A stretch of 64,000 nt of DNA from an uncultured Azospirillum sp. (GTDB lineage Bacteria; Pseudomonadota; Alphaproteobacteria; RF32; CAG-239): NCBI GenBank assembly GCA_900539605.1, contig UQCS01000005.1, forward strand, positions 1-64,000, in the 5' to 3' direction. The notes beneath the pieces are model-generated. The model was not told the origin of the DNA. It saw only the letters and a list, made by a program, of their open reading frames with translations, and made no database searches. The translations under genes and the position numbers were made by a program. Positions 7,383-16,946 of the stretch are shown here, one piece after another (the first letter of the stretch is position 1; each line of letters begins with the position of its first letter).

Positions 7383-9311
7383 ATGAAAATGCTGAAAAGC
7401 AAAGCTTATGAACATTTACTGAATATTTCCGAAAGCACGGACCGCAAGTTCGAAGACTTTTTAAGCCAGTACGAAATTCTTGCCGAAGTGGTAAAGGAAT
7501 TTCCCGATTTGTCATCGTATGTTTTACCGATTATGGTGCAGACGGTTGCTGACCGCGGTTTTAATGCCGATGTTCAGCCGACGGCGGCAAAAGTTTTTAA
7601 TGCGGCGGCGCTGCAACTCGATTCTGCCGAGATCATGGAAAGTTTTAACCGATTATTTGTCAAAAATCCGCGTTTTGCTTTTTATACACTCCCGGATTTG
7701 TTCAAATCACGGCCGGATCTCTGTTCTGCTTTATTTCCCAAACTGTTGCAAGAAGCATTGAAAGCCGATGATAACGGGATAAATGCATGCGCTTCGGCAC
7801 TGGTGGCAGCAGTTGTCAGCACCAAGCCGGCGTCGGCGTCCGCGATGTTGGAACGGGTTTTTGCTGATGGTGCGGAGAAAGTGTCGCTGAACCACAAATT
7901 ATATGGCACTCTGGGTAAAATTTATTCGGTTCATCCTCAGTTAAGGGAACAGATTTTCAGGCTTTTGGAAGCCGGAGCGGGTACCGAGCCGGAACTGTAC
8001 GGCGCTTTATATCGCAATTTGGGACAAATGGCGGCTTTTGATAGCGGAATTTATGATCGTTGTTTGGCCACAATGGAAAAATATGTTACGCTGCCGCAAA
8101 ATACGCCTTTTTCCCTTTCTCAGGCGTATAAAAGCGTCGGAGAGATTTTGTTGCCGGTTGCCGATAACCAAAAGCAAAGATTGGAAGCTTTTCTTCGTCT
8201 GGGGCTGGAGAACCCGGCCAACAATCGTTCGTCGTGTAAAATTGCGTGGCGTCTTCTCAATCAGCGGGATCAGCTGGTCAGCAGTGTTTCGTTGGGAAGG
8301 CGCGGCGAAAAAAACGAACAGAATAAATTCGGATGGTATAAGACGGATTGTATTGACAGAACAGAAACCTGCGTGTTGGTTATGGGTGGTGACGGTGTGC
8401 GAAACGAAAAGGCGGCTAACGGTTATATGGGGGATATATACCGGCTGCTGGAAGAAAACGATCTTGAAGATCTGGTCAAAGTTTACGGGGCGGTATATGA
8501 TTTTGGCGAATATATGAATGAGAATGATGCCCGCACTCAGTTGTTCCGGGAACATCGCCGCAAAATAGGGTTAAAACGGCCGATTGATCCCGATTCTGTT
8601 AATCCGGCCTATATACGAAAAATTTTTGATGCCGTCGTCAAGCCGCGTCTGACCGGCGCCGACGGAACCCGGATTGATACCGCCGATGCGGCCGATAATA
8701 TTCGGAAGCTGACGATTGTTGCCCATTGTCACGGCGCTTATACGGCCCTAAAACTGGAACAGATGATGCAGTCGGAAATGGCACTGCTCGGATACGATGT
8801 CGAAGAACGCCGTTTGATCCAGAAACAAATGCTGGTGCTGGCCCAGTCTCCGTATTGCCCGCTCGGTGAATCACGTTCGACATTCATTTCTTTCGGTTCT
8901 GCCGCCGATTATGAAGTCAACCATTATAATGCTTTTGAAAAATCGTTACGGGTCCTAAATCAGGAAAAGCCGATTCCGCTCAGCTATTTTCCGGACCGGC
9001 AGGGAAACATTTTTTTGACCGGCAGCATGGGGAGCGAATATGAACAGCACAATTTCTGGGGCTATCATCCGTTGCCGGAAATGAGTCGGGAAGGGCAGGC
9101 TCTGACAGCCTTGTCGGCAAAAATCCTTATAAACGGTCTTCGCAATGCCTTGGAAGTGTCGCCGCGGCTGCCGTCGGTGGAACAACTTGCTGCAACCGAT
9201 GCTGCCAGTCGGGAATTATTTGATCAAATGACTGAAAACGGCAAAGAAGTTTATAAACAAATTTGTCTTCTGGCGTGTCAGGCGGCCCGAAGCGGTTCCT
9301 TTTACGAATAG
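7383..9311 (+). CDS. large hypothetical protein with alpha/beta-hydrolase-like C-terminal half
   Basis: 642 aa, no signal peptide. The first ~290 residues are helical with short repeating Leu/Ala patterns, like HEAT-type or TPR-type scaffolds. From about residue 330 the pattern changes: VLVMGGDGV looks like a first strand with oxyanion loop, and TIVAHCHGAYTALKLE (about residue 445) looks like the nucleophile elbow of an alpha/beta hydrolase, with Cys in place of Ser (A-H-C-H-G). Later His residues (HNFWGYHPLP) could complete a triad. This is inference from pattern only; the family was not recognised. ATG at 7383 or 7389 is possible (GACGGG upstream). A weak promoter (TAGACA, 17 bases, TAACAT at 7330-7358) precedes it. 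Probably cytoplasmic. Confidence 0.65.
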   Translation: MKMLKSKAYEHLLNISESTDRKFEDFLSQYEILAEVVKEFPDLSSYVLPIMVQTVADRGFNADVQPTAAKVFNAAALQLDSAEIMESFNRLFVKNPRFAFYTLPDLFKSRPDLCSALFPKLLQEALKADDNGINACASALVAAVVSTKPASASAMLERVFADGAEKVSLNHKLYGTLGKIYSVHPQLREQIFRLLEAGAGTEPELYGALYRNLGQMAAFDSGIYDRCLATMEKYVTLPQNTPFSLSQAYKSVGEILLPVADNQKQRLEAFLRLGLENPANNRSSCKIAWRLLNQRDQLVSSVSLGRRGEKNEQNKFGWYKTDCIDRTETCVLVMGGDGVRNEKAANGYMGDIYRLLEENDLEDLVKVYGAVYDFGEYMNENDARTQLFREHRRKIGLKRPIDPDSVNPAYIRKIFDAVVKPRLTGADGTRIDTADAADNIRKLTIVAHCHGAYTALKLEQMMQSEMALLGYDVEERRLIQKQMLVLAQSPYCPLGESRSTFISFGSAADYEVNHYNAFEKSLRVLNQEKPIPLSYFPDRQGNIFLTGSMGSEYEQHNFWGYHPLPEMSREGQALTALSAKILINGLRNALEVSPRLPSVEQLAATDAASRELFDQMTENGKEVYKQICLLACQAARSGSFYE

Positions 9312-9417
9312 CGGTTGTATGAGAAGCAGAATTTTGGTTCCTGCCGATTGCAATTTGTTGTATTTGCGAGGTTTTGTAAAAAAGTATAAAAAAATTACGA
9401 AAATCGTAAAAATATGC

Positions 9418-9446
9418 TGGACAATAAAAAAAATATCTATTATAAA
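9418..9446 (+). promoter_or_regulatory. promoter of tRNA-Phe
   Basis: TGGACA (9418-9423), 17-base spacer, TATAAA (9441-9446), 17 bp before the tRNA. Confidence 0.6.
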
Positions 9447-9462
9447 CTCTTTCGTTACCCAT

Positions 9463-9538
<76 letters not shown>

Positions 9539-9546
9539 TTTAAAAT

Positions 9547-9571
9547 GCCCTCCCTGTGAGGGCTTTTTTTT
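9547..9571 (+). terminator. terminator of tRNA-Phe
   Basis: GCCCTC / GAGGGC stem with a CCTGT loop, then eight T residues, nine bases after the tRNA CCA end. Confidence 0.9.
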
Positions 9572-9725
9572 GCACTAAAACTTTCCATGGTGATGAGAAA
9601 ATCTTATTTGGAAATGCAATTCCTGTTGTGCCGAAGAGGTAAGGTTGAGTAAATCTTAAAATTAACAAAAAAGTTACAAATTGCCTGTATCATCCTCCCT
9701 CGGTAAAACCAAAAGGGAGATAACA

Positions 9726-12380
9726 ATGGATAAGGCTAACCAAAATAAGGAAAACGTGCCGGATCAGCCGGTCGAAATCGTTAACACGGCCGAGGCACTG
9801 GAAAATTTGATTGTCCGGGTCAAACGGGCGCAGAAAGAATTTGCAACTTTTTCGCAGGAACAGGTGAACGCCATTTTCCAAGCGGCTGCCGCGGCTGCCG
9901 ATAAGGCCAGAATTCCGCTGGCCAGAATGGCGGTTGAAGATACCGGAATGGGAATTGTGGAAGATAAAATAATCAAAAACCATTTTGCTTCCGAATATAT
10001 TTATAACAAATATAAAAACGAAAAGACTTGCGGTGTTATCAAAGCAGACCGTACCAACGGCATAAAAATCGTTGCCGAACCGCTGGGCGTGATTGCCGGA
10101 GTTGTGCCGACCACCAACCCGACTTCTACCGCCGTTTTTAAGTCGCTGATCTGTTTAAAAACCCGCAACGCCATTATCTTTTCGCCTCATCCGCGTGCCA
10201 AAAAGTCCACCATTGCGGCGGCACGTCTGATTCGTGATGCTGCCGTGGCTGCCGGGGCGCCGAAGGATATTATTGCCTGGATTGATGAACCGACGCTGGA
10301 GCTTTCCAACCTCTTGATGACACATCCTCTGATTGATTCTATTTTGGCCACCGGCGGCCCGGGAATGGTCAAAGCGGCTTATTCCAGCGGCAAACCGGCG
10401 CTCGGTGTCGGCGCAGGCAATACGCCGGCAGTGATTGATGAAACCGCCGATATCGAAATGGCTGTTTCTTACATCCTGATGTCCAAAACCTTTGACAACG
10501 GTATGATTTGTGCTTCCGAACAGTCAGTGATTGCGGTAAAAGAGGTTTATGATCAGGTCAGGAAAGAGTTGGAATTTCGGGGAGCTTATATTCTCAATCA
10601 ACAAGAAGCTGAGCAGTTGTCGAAAATCATTCTTACCGAAAAAATGACAGTTAACGCCGACATTGTCGGACAAAGTGCCGCCATCATTGCCAAACTGGCC
10701 GGTTTTGAAGTTCCGCCGCATGCCAAGGTTTTGGTGAGTGAACAAACATCAACTGACCGTGACAATCCTTTTGCACATGAAAAACTGTCACCGATTTTGG
10801 CTTTGTATAAAGCGGACAATTTCGAACAGGCAACCGATATGGCGTTAGAACTGGTCAATTTGGGCGGAGTGGGACACACTTCGGTTTTGTATACCGACAG
10901 CCGTTCTCAGGACCGAATCAACTTTTTTGCCACCAAATTGCCGACCGGGCGTTTGTTAATTAATTCGCCGTCGTCCCAAGGCGGTATCGGCGATTTGTTC
11001 AATTTTAAGCTTGAACCTTCGCTGACGCTGGGATGCGGTTCGTGGGGCGGCAATTCCGTCAGCGAAAACGTCGGCGTCAAACATTTGCTTAATTATAAAA
11101 CCGTTGCCGAAAGGAGAGAAAATATGTTGTGGTTCCGGGTTCCTCCGAAAATTTATTTCAAACGCGGCGCCGTCGATCAGGCTTTGCGTGAGTTGGAAGG
11201 CAAAAAACGCGCTTTTATCGTCACGGACCGCTATCTGTTTGACTCCGGCATTGTCAACAATGTGACCCGGGTGCTGGAAGAAATGGATATCGACTATCAG
11301 ATTTTCTTTGACGTCAAACCCGATCCTACCTTGTCAACCATTGATGAAGCATTGGCGATGGTTCGTCCTTACCAACCGGATGTGTTTATTGCTTTGGGCG
11401 GCGGTTCGCCGATGGACGCGGCTAAAATCATTTGGCTGATGTACGAACATCCGGAAGTCAATTTTGAAGATATTTCAATGCGTTTTATGGATATTCGCAA
11501 ACGGATATGTTCTATTCCCGAGTTGGGCAAAAAAGCGCAGTTGGTGGCGATTCCGACCACTTCGGGCACCGGATCGGAGGTGACGCCGTTTGCAATCATC
11601 ACCGATGATGAAACCCATGTCAAATATGCAATTGCCGATTATGCCCTGACGCCGAATATGGCGATTATTGATGCCAACTTTGTTGACAACATGCCGAAAG
11701 GGCTGACGGCAGCATCGGGTTTTGACGCTTTGGTCCATGCCGTGGAAGCTTATGTCTCGGTGATGGCGACCAACTTTACCAACTCGGCGGCGTTGGAAGC
11801 AATCAAACAGGTTTTTCGCTATCTGCCCCGTGCTTATCAAAACGGTGCTGCAGATCCGGTGGCGCGTGAAAAAGTGCATCATGCGGCAACCATTGCCGGA
11901 ATGGCTTTTGCCAACTCGTTTCTCGGCCTTTGCCACTCAATGGCGCATAAGCTGGGCGGTGCCTTCAATATTCCGCACGGGATTGCCAACGCTTTGTTGT
12001 TTAACCAGGTGATTCGTTACAATGCCACCGATTGTCCACGTAAACAGGCCATTTTCCCGCAATACAAATTTCCGAATGCCAAACAGCGTTATGGACAGAT
12101 TGCCGGTAACCTGAAACTGGGCGGTAAAAATGATGATGAAAAACTGGAAAATCTGCTGGCTGCCGTTTCCAAACTGAAAGAAGAAATCGAAATTCCGCAC
12201 TCAATCAAGGAGTGGGGAATTAAGGAAGAGGATTTCTACGCCAAGTTGGACGATATGGTTGAAAAGGCTTTTGATGACCAGTGCACCGGTGCCAACCCGG
12301 TTTATCCGCTGATGGAAGATATCCGCCGGATTTATATTGACGCTTACAACGGCGTTGATTATCAGCCGGAACCGAAATAG
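9726..12380 (+). CDS. adhE: bifunctional acetaldehyde-CoA / alcohol dehydrogenase
   Basis: Reduces acetyl-CoA to acetaldehyde and then ethanol, reoxidising two NADH; it is a key enzyme of anaerobic fermentation and forms spirosome filaments in known members. The 884-aa length matches AdhE (about 890). The N-terminal half is an aldehyde dehydrogenase with the catalytic Cys in GMICASEQS; the C-terminal half (from about residue 460) is an iron-type alcohol dehydrogenase with SGFDALVHAVEAYVS and the metal His motifs LCHSMAHKLGG and IPHGIAN. ATG at 9726 is chosen because GGGAGATAACA precedes it; an upstream in-frame TTG lacks a site. Monocistronic, ending in a strong terminator. No clear FNR box was seen upstream. 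Confidence 0.97.
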   Translation: MDKANQNKENVPDQPVEIVNTAEALENLIVRVKRAQKEFATFSQEQVNAIFQAAAAAADKARIPLARMAVEDTGMGIVEDKIIKNHFASEYIYNKYKNEKTCGVIKADRTNGIKIVAEPLGVIAGVVPTTNPTSTAVFKSLICLKTRNAIIFSPHPRAKKSTIAAARLIRDAAVAAGAPKDIIAWIDEPTLELSNLLMTHPLIDSILATGGPGMVKAAYSSGKPALGVGAGNTPAVIDETADIEMAVSYILMSKTFDNGMICASEQSVIAVKEVYDQVRKELEFRGAYILNQQEAEQLSKIILTEKMTVNADIVGQSAAIIAKLAGFEVPPHAKVLVSEQTSTDRDNPFAHEKLSPILALYKADNFEQATDMALELVNLGGVGHTSVLYTDSRSQDRINFFATKLPTGRLLINSPSSQGGIGDLFNFKLEPSLTLGCGSWGGNSVSENVGVKHLLNYKTVAERRENMLWFRVPPKIYFKRGAVDQALRELEGKKRAFIVTDRYLFDSGIVNNVTRVLEEMDIDYQIFFDVKPDPTLSTIDEALAMVRPYQPDVFIALGGGSPMDAAKIIWLMYEHPEVNFEDISMRFMDIRKRICSIPELGKKAQLVAIPTTSGTGSEVTPFAIITDDETHVKYAIADYALTPNMAIIDANFVDNMPKGLTAASGFDALVHAVEAYVSVMATNFTNSAALEAIKQVFRYLPRAYQNGAADPVAREKVHHAATIAGMAFANSFLGLCHSMAHKLGGAFNIPHGIANALLFNQVIRYNATDCPRKQAIFPQYKFPNAKQRYGQIAGNLKLGGKNDDEKLENLLAAVSKLKEEIEIPHSIKEWGIKEEDFYAKLDDMVEKAFDDQCTGANPVYPLMEDIRRIYIDAYNGVDYQPEPK

Positions 12381-12398
12381 GGAGCGGCTAAAGGAAAA

Positions 12399-12424
12399 GC
12401 CCCGGAAAACCCGGGGCTTTTTGG
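12399..12424 (+). terminator. terminator of adhE
   Basis: GCCCCGG / CCGGGGC stem with AAAAC loop and five T residues, 19 bp after the adhE stop. Confidence 0.9.
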
Positions 12425-12456
12425 GCAGTTTTTTCCTTGGGGACCGGAAGCAACTG

Positions 12457-12909
12457 TCAGTCGGTGCTTTGATATTTGACGGCTTTCAGGATAACGCCGT
12501 TTTCGACTCCGGTTATTTTAACCCGGTCTCCTTTTTTCAAACCGTCTTTACATTCAACAATCCAGACTGTATCGCCGACAATTGCCTTGGAACGGCCGTC
12601 CGAGGCGTCTTCTGCCAGCAAATAGGTTTTGCCGATATGCTGGCCGGCCATGTCGTTAAGGTATTTGTACTTTTCGGCGCCGGTGCTGCGTTTGATGACC
12701 TTAGCGTAAACAAACCAGCCGGCAACGGCAAAGACAACGGAAAACGCACCGAAAATAACTGATTGTTCAATTACGCCGAAGTCGTTGTAAATGGTAAGTA
12801 TTCCGGTGGCAAATGCCGACAGCCCGAACCAAACCAGATAAACGCCGGGGACAAACACTTCCAGCAAGACCAACGCCAGCCCGAGTGAAAACCATTCCAT
12901 ATAATTCAT
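12457..12909 (-). CDS. NfeD-family membrane protein, partner of QmcA
   Basis: 150 aa with three hydrophobic segments (about residues 5-25, 28-45 and 52-70) and a C-terminal soluble OB-fold-like domain (GKTYLLAEDASDGRSKAIVG ... GDRVKITGVENGVIL), the layout of short NfeD proteins such as E. coli YbbK/YbbJ-type partners. NfeD proteins pair with SPFH proteins in the inner membrane. The ATG at 12909 has AGGAGA upstream and lies 12 bp after the qmcA stop, so the two are co-transcribed. Likely role: helping assemble or modulate the QmcA microdomain complex (family knowledge). Confidence 0.88.
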   Translation of the reverse strand: MNYMEWFSLGLALVLLEVFVPGVYLVWFGLSAFATGILTIYNDFGVIEQSVIFGAFSVVFAVAGWFVYAKVIKRSTGAEKYKYLNDMAGQHIGKTYLLAEDASDGRSKAIVGDTVWIVECKDGLKKGDRVKITGVENGVILKAVKYQSTD

Positions 12910-12921
12910 GGTATTTCTCCT

Positions 12922-13848
12922 TTACTTGCGGTTGGTAGCAGTATTCTTTTCTTGCAGTACTTCTTTGGCAATCTCCGCAATTCCGGCAATTGATCCCATA
13001 ACATTAGCCGTATCCATCGGCATCATTAGCAATTTCTGGTTGGGCGAAGTGACAATTCCCTGCAGGGCTTCGATGTATTTTTGCCCCAGAAAATAGTTGA
13101 GCGATTGTGGACTGCCGTCGGCAATGGCATCAGACACCATTTTGGCGGCGTTTGCTTCGGCGAGGGCCAGCCGTTCACGGGCTTCCGCTTCACGGAACGC
13201 CGCTTCTTTCTGAGCTTCGGCAGCCAAAATGACCGATTGTTTTTCACCTTCGGCTTTTAAAATTTCGGCCTGACGAAATCCTTCGGCTTCAAGAATATTG
13301 GCGCGTTTGTCGCGCTCGGCTTTCATTTGGCGCGCCATCGAATTGATCAGATCGGCAGGCGGGGTGATGTCTTTGATCTCTACCCGGGTTACTTTGACGC
13401 CCCACGGTATGGTTGCTTCGTCGACCACCGCCAGCAGTTTGTGGTTAATGGCGTCGCGCTGAGACAGCAGTTCGTCAATTTCCATACTGCCGATGACGGT
13501 ACGAATGTTGGTCATAATTAGATTCAGGATGGCAACGTTCAGATCTTTGACCTGATAAGCGGCGTTGGCCGCCTGTTGGATCTGAAAGAATAAAACCCCG
13601 TCCACACGGACAGTTGCGTTGTCTTTGGTGATAACGTCTTGAGAAGGTACATCAAGAACCTGTTCCATCCGATTGATTTTTGCTCCGATTTTTTCGACGA
13701 TCGGAATGATGATGTGCAGTCCCGGCGAAAGGGTGCGGGTAAAGCGGCCGAAACTTTCCACCGTATATTCGTATCCTTGCCGGACAATGACCACCGAAGT
13801 CAACAACAGAAAAAAGACGACAACGGCGAGAAATAATGCAAACTCCAT
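12922..13848 (-). CDS. qmcA: SPFH / band 7 domain protein, QmcA-like
   Basis: 308 aa: one N-terminal transmembrane segment (residues 3-22), then the SPFH/prohibitin domain ([42 protein letters not shown]) and a long Ala/Glu-rich coiled coil (about residues 185-245: [19 protein letters not shown]...). This is the stomatin-like subfamily that organises membrane quality control with FtsH-type proteases. AAGGAGA precedes the ATG. First gene of a two-gene operon with the NfeD protein, an association conserved in many bacteria. Confidence 0.92.
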   Translation of the reverse strand: MEFALFLAVVVFFLLLTSVVIVRQGYEYTVESFGRFTRTLSPGLHIIIPIVEKIGAKINRMEQVLDVPSQDVITKDNATVRVDGVLFFQIQQAANAAYQVKDLNVAILNLIMTNIRTVIGSMEIDELLSQRDAINHKLLAVVDEATIPWGVKVTRVEIKDITPPADLINSMARQMKAERDKRANILEAEGFRQAEILKAEGEKQSVILAAEAQKEAAFREAEARERLALAEANAAKMVSDAIADGSPQSLNYFLGQKYIEALQGIVTSPNQKLLMMPMDTANVMGSIAGIAEIAKEVLQEKNTATNRK

Positions 13849-14330
13849 AATTTTCTCCTTAGTTAGTTATTTAGATCTCGTTGTCAGAATAACGGAAATC
13901 TCGTTTTCATACAACCGGCACCGAAAGTTATATACAACAATCGTGAATTTGCCGATTCTTTGATAGAGGCGGCCCCCAAGTATGGAATAAGATCTTTTTT
14001 ACGGTTTTGGGGTTTCAAAACGAGTAACAATTTTGCCTCAATCTTTTAATGCTGATTGCCAAAAATTTTTTAAATTATTTTATATTTCGTCAACTTGCCG
14101 CTCCGGAATATCGGACGTTTTGTTCGTAATTTCGGGAGGTTGTCCGGCAGAGGAGGAAAAAACGCCGAATCGATGATGTCGTTTGTCAAATATTATGTCG
14201 GAAATTTGACGGAAAAGCAGGCGGTTCTTTGTGTAAAAGTTTTGTTAAAAGCAGTGCCCGGCGCAAAAATTATGTTGCCAAAACAGCCGGTTTTATATTA
14301 CAATTTAACTAATAACAGGGGGAGAAGCAA
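13849..14330. other. 482-bp divergent intergenic region
   Basis: Lies between the starts of qmcA (minus) and the HEFHH protein (plus). No convincing gene: the open stretch on the plus strand beginning near 14095 lacks a ribosome site and runs into the real gene in another frame. Promoters for both flanking genes must lie here, but no consensus boxes stand out. Confidence 0.5.
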
Positions 14331-15830
14331 ATGGACGTGGTGGCAGGAAAAGGAGGAAATTTCTTCGTTGTTAACGGTTCCGTCAGCAACACCATTCTCA
14401 ATATGCTGTCTGAGATCTCTTATGAAGAGTTTGGAAAATACAACGCTTATTCGACAATGAAGAAGATTTCACGCCAAAGCCCGGCGGAATACGCTGCCAA
14501 AAACGGGTTGCGTCAGAATATTGTTGAAAACTTTTCCCGTCTTGAAGAAGTGATCGATTATCACGCTACTCAGGATCTGATGTATTTTATTGAGTCTGAA
14601 GACGGCCGGGAACGTTCGGACAGTTATGACAACGATGTTGTTGTCAATCCTGCAAACTATAACAACGGTTTTCTGCATGCCGCTCCGCGGGAAGTGTCGG
14701 GGCTGATTACCGATTCTTTTCAAATTCCGGAAGATTTGGTGCCGCGTTTGCTGAAAAGCGTCGGCATATCAATCAAAAGGGAAACCCTGTCACATTTCGT
14801 AAAATGGAATAATATTACCTACAAGGTTGACATTACACCCGCTCGTACTCAGAACTATGTCAGCATGTTCAACAACAAGTCAATCATCGTTGTTGAAAAT
14901 TGCTATGTTTTTCAGTCTGATGATTGGAATATTGTCAAAAAAATCGAGCAGAAATTTATTAAAGAAAAAGTTCGGCGCAAAAAATCGTGGTTTTTAAAAG
15001 AAAAACCGGATGAAGTCCTGCTGGAAGATATTTTGCGCAAAATGTTCAAAGATAAGGCTCTGATTCGCTATACTGCCTTGTATCGCGCTTATCGCGAAAT
15101 TCGTAAAATTCGTCATGATTATGCCGGGATTTTTATTCACGAGTTTCATCACTTGCGCAATAAAGTTTTGGTTGAAAATCGCAGCCTGCATCCAAAGTCG
15201 CTGGCTTTGAATGCAGCGGATCTTTATAATATTCAGGTGGAAGACGAGCGAAGCGCGGCTTTAGCGGTAACGATTTTCCGTTTGGGACGTTACTGGAAAA
15301 ATAAAAGCTGGAACGAGCTTTTGAGCAAAGAGCCGTGCTTCGAAGTATTAAAAGACCGTCCGCAGGAAGTACGCGAAAACTTGCTTAAAAATATGGAATT
15401 TGTGGTTAATCTGAAGCTCAAGCATTGGACGGAAAACGAACTTGAACGCCATTATCCGAAATTTGTCAGTAATCTTCCGCTGATTGAAGCGCGTAATTCG
15501 ATTGCCAAAGGCGAAGACGCCGAACGACGCGAATACTTCCGCCAGCGTTCGGTTATGTACAGTTTTTATATTTATAATCCCGACAGCGGAAAGTTTGAAC
15601 TGCGCAATCTCAGCCGCTATATTAAGATTGATATTCCGGTTGACGGTTTTGTGCAGGAGAATATAATTGACAAAGCCCGTTACTACATTGATCGTAAAAA
15701 AGCAGCCAAACGCTTTTTGCTGGCTAAAGACGGCATCAGCGAAGCGCTGGTGAAAAAAGCGGCGGTTGTTTTCGATGCGCCGCGCCGCCTCGGAGCGCGC
15801 CGACGGTTGAACGAACCGGGTAAAAAATAA
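14331..15830 (+). CDS. hypothetical protein with HEFHH motif
   Basis: 499 aa, no signal peptide or membrane segment. Near residue 265 it contains FIHEFHHLRNKV, an HExxH-type motif that could bind zinc, followed by several charged helices. The N-terminal third and the C-terminal tail (strongly basic, RRLGARRRLNEPGKK) match nothing I recognise. GGGGGAG lies eight bases before the ATG. A small membrane protein gene follows 19 bp downstream and is probably in the same transcript. It could be a cytoplasmic metallopeptidase, but HExxH alone is weak evidence and a structural role is possible. Confidence 0.6.
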   Translation: MDVVAGKGGNFFVVNGSVSNTILNMLSEISYEEFGKYNAYSTMKKISRQSPAEYAAKNGLRQNIVENFSRLEEVIDYHATQDLMYFIESEDGRERSDSYDNDVVVNPANYNNGFLHAAPREVSGLITDSFQIPEDLVPRLLKSVGISIKRETLSHFVKWNNITYKVDITPARTQNYVSMFNNKSIIVVENCYVFQSDDWNIVKKIEQKFIKEKVRRKKSWFLKEKPDEVLLEDILRKMFKDKALIRYTALYRAYREIRKIRHDYAGIFIHEFHHLRNKVLVENRSLHPKSLALNAADLYNIQVEDERSAALAVTIFRLGRYWKNKSWNELLSKEPCFEVLKDRPQEVRENLLKNMEFVVNLKLKHWTENELERHYPKFVSNLPLIEARNSIAKGEDAERREYFRQRSVMYSFYIYNPDSGKFELRNLSRYIKIDIPVDGFVQENIIDKARYYIDRKKAAKRFLLAKDGISEALVKKAAVVFDAPRRLGARRRLNEPGKK

Positions 15831-15849
15831 AAACACAAAGGAGAAAAAT

Positions 15850-16083
15850 ATGAAAACGTTACTCTATCTGATCGGGCTGGTTGCCGTTGGTTTGGCAATT
15901 GCATGGTTTGGTTTTGGCATTCATCCAAAAAGCGTTTATTACAGAATGGTCAATATGTTTGCTTCAACATCGGAAACAACTGCCGGTCATGCGCAAGACG
16001 TTAAAAATACCGGCAGTCGTTTTGCCGATGTAATCAAAAATAATTATAACGATCAGGATATGACCCAGCCGATGGCTCATTAG
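15850..16083 (+). CDS. small single-pass membrane protein, unknown
   Basis: 77 aa with one N-terminal hydrophobic segment (residues 4-25, LLYLIGLVAVGLAIAWFGFG) and a short polar tail. AAAGGAGA precedes the ATG. It follows the HEFHH protein gene by 19 bp and ends just before a long hairpin, so the two genes look like one transcription unit. No family recognised. Confidence 0.65.
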   Translation: MKTLLYLIGLVAVGLAIAWFGFGIHPKSVYYRMVNMFASTSETTAGHAQDVKNTGSRFADVIKNNYNDQDMTQPMAH

Positions 16084-16094
16084 AAAGATTCTTC

Positions 16095-16130
16095 AACGTA
16101 AACAAGCACCGAAAGGTACTTGTTTACGTT
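16095..16130 (+). terminator. long hairpin after the small membrane protein gene
   Basis: 16-bp stem with one mismatch and a GAAA loop (arms start AACGTAAACAAG). It lies 12 bp after the stop codon. There is no T run after it, so it may be a Rho-aided end, an mRNA-stabilising hairpin or a protein site instead of a classical terminator. Confidence 0.5.
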
Positions 16131-16177
16131 CTGACGGGGCCGATCGTCGCAGATTGACCCAAAATCGTTGTCCTGGC

Positions 16178-16207
16178 TTGACAACTGCTTAATTCAAAGT
16201 GTATAAA
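16178..16207 (+). promoter_or_regulatory. promoter of rnhB
   Basis: Consensus TTGACA (16178-16183), 18-base spacer, TATAAA (16202-16207), 46 bp before the rnhB start codon. Confidence 0.75.
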
Positions 16208-16252
16208 TAAAACAGCCTAGACTTAACAGAAAACTTAAATTTGATTTTATAA

Positions 16253-16879
16253 ATGCCTGATTTTTATTTTGAAAATGAATATGATTGTGAAGTGGCGGGG
16301 GTCGACGAAGCCGGGCGGGGACCGTGGGCCGGACCGGTGGTTGCCGGCGCAGTCGTGATTAAAAATCGCTGTTTATGCGACGAGCTGTTAAACGGTTTGG
16401 ATGATTCGAAAAAGCTTTCGGCTGCCAAAAGAGAAAAACTCTATTTAAAACTTTTCGAGGAGCAGGCGGCGGGAAATCTTCAAATCGGTATCGGGGAAGC
16501 TTCGGTGCAGGAAATTGACGAGTTAAATATTTTGCAGGCAACTTTTTTAGCGATGTGCCGGGCGGTCGAAAAACTGCCTGTTTGTCCGTCTGCAGCGTTG
16601 ATCGACGGCAATCGTACGCCGCCGGCGTTTCCTTGTAAATGCCGAACGGTTGTCAAAGGCGATTCACTTTCGTTGTCAATTTCGGCCGCGTCGATTGTTG
16701 CAAAGGTATACCGGGACCGTTTGATGCGCGAGTTAGGGCAACGATATCCCGGATACGGTTTCGAAAAAAATGTCGGTTACGGTACCGCTACTCATATCGA
16801 AGGGTTGAAAAAACAAGGCGTTACGCCCGAGCATCGTCGCAGCTATAAACCGATAAAAGAATTTATGGAACAAAAGTGA
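16253..16879 (+). CDS. rnhB: ribonuclease HII
   Basis: Cuts the RNA strand of RNA-DNA hybrids and starts removal of single ribonucleotides left in DNA. The 208-aa protein has the type 2 RNase H active site: DEAGRGPWAGPVVAG near residue 18 supplies the first Asp-Glu pair, LIDGN near residue 121 the next Asp, and SISAASIVAKVYRD the conserved helix. The length is typical. It has its own near-consensus promoter. The start has little upstream Shine-Dalgarno match. Confidence 0.96.
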   Translation: MPDFYFENEYDCEVAGVDEAGRGPWAGPVVAGAVVIKNRCLCDELLNGLDDSKKLSAAKREKLYLKLFEEQAAGNLQIGIGEASVQEIDELNILQATFLAMCRAVEKLPVCPSAALIDGNRTPPAFPCKCRTVVKGDSLSLSISAASIVAKVYRDRLMRELGQRYPGYGFEKNVGYGTATHIEGLKKQGVTPEHRRSYKPIKEFMEQK

Positions 16880-16888
16880 ATTTTAGGG

Positions 16889-16917
16889 TTGACTTTTTGT
16901 CTAAAATGTGAGATAGT
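16889..16917 (+). promoter_or_regulatory. promoter candidate for the 90-codon gene
   Basis: TTGACT (16889-16894), 17-base spacer, GATAGT (16912-16917), 29 bp before the start codon at 16947. Confidence 0.5.
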
Positions 16918-16946
16918 TACTTTTGTAATAACTAATTATTAAACTT

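Noticed and set aside
9600..9720. FNR/anaerobox upstream of adhE
   Set aside because: The best match (TTGAG-TAAA-TCTTA) keeps too few of the TTGAT-N4-ATCAA positions to claim.
14095..14460. 121-codon open frame upstream of the HEFHH protein gene
   Set aside because: It has no ribosome site, a poor start, basic and erratic composition, and runs 130 bp into the well-supported gene in another frame.
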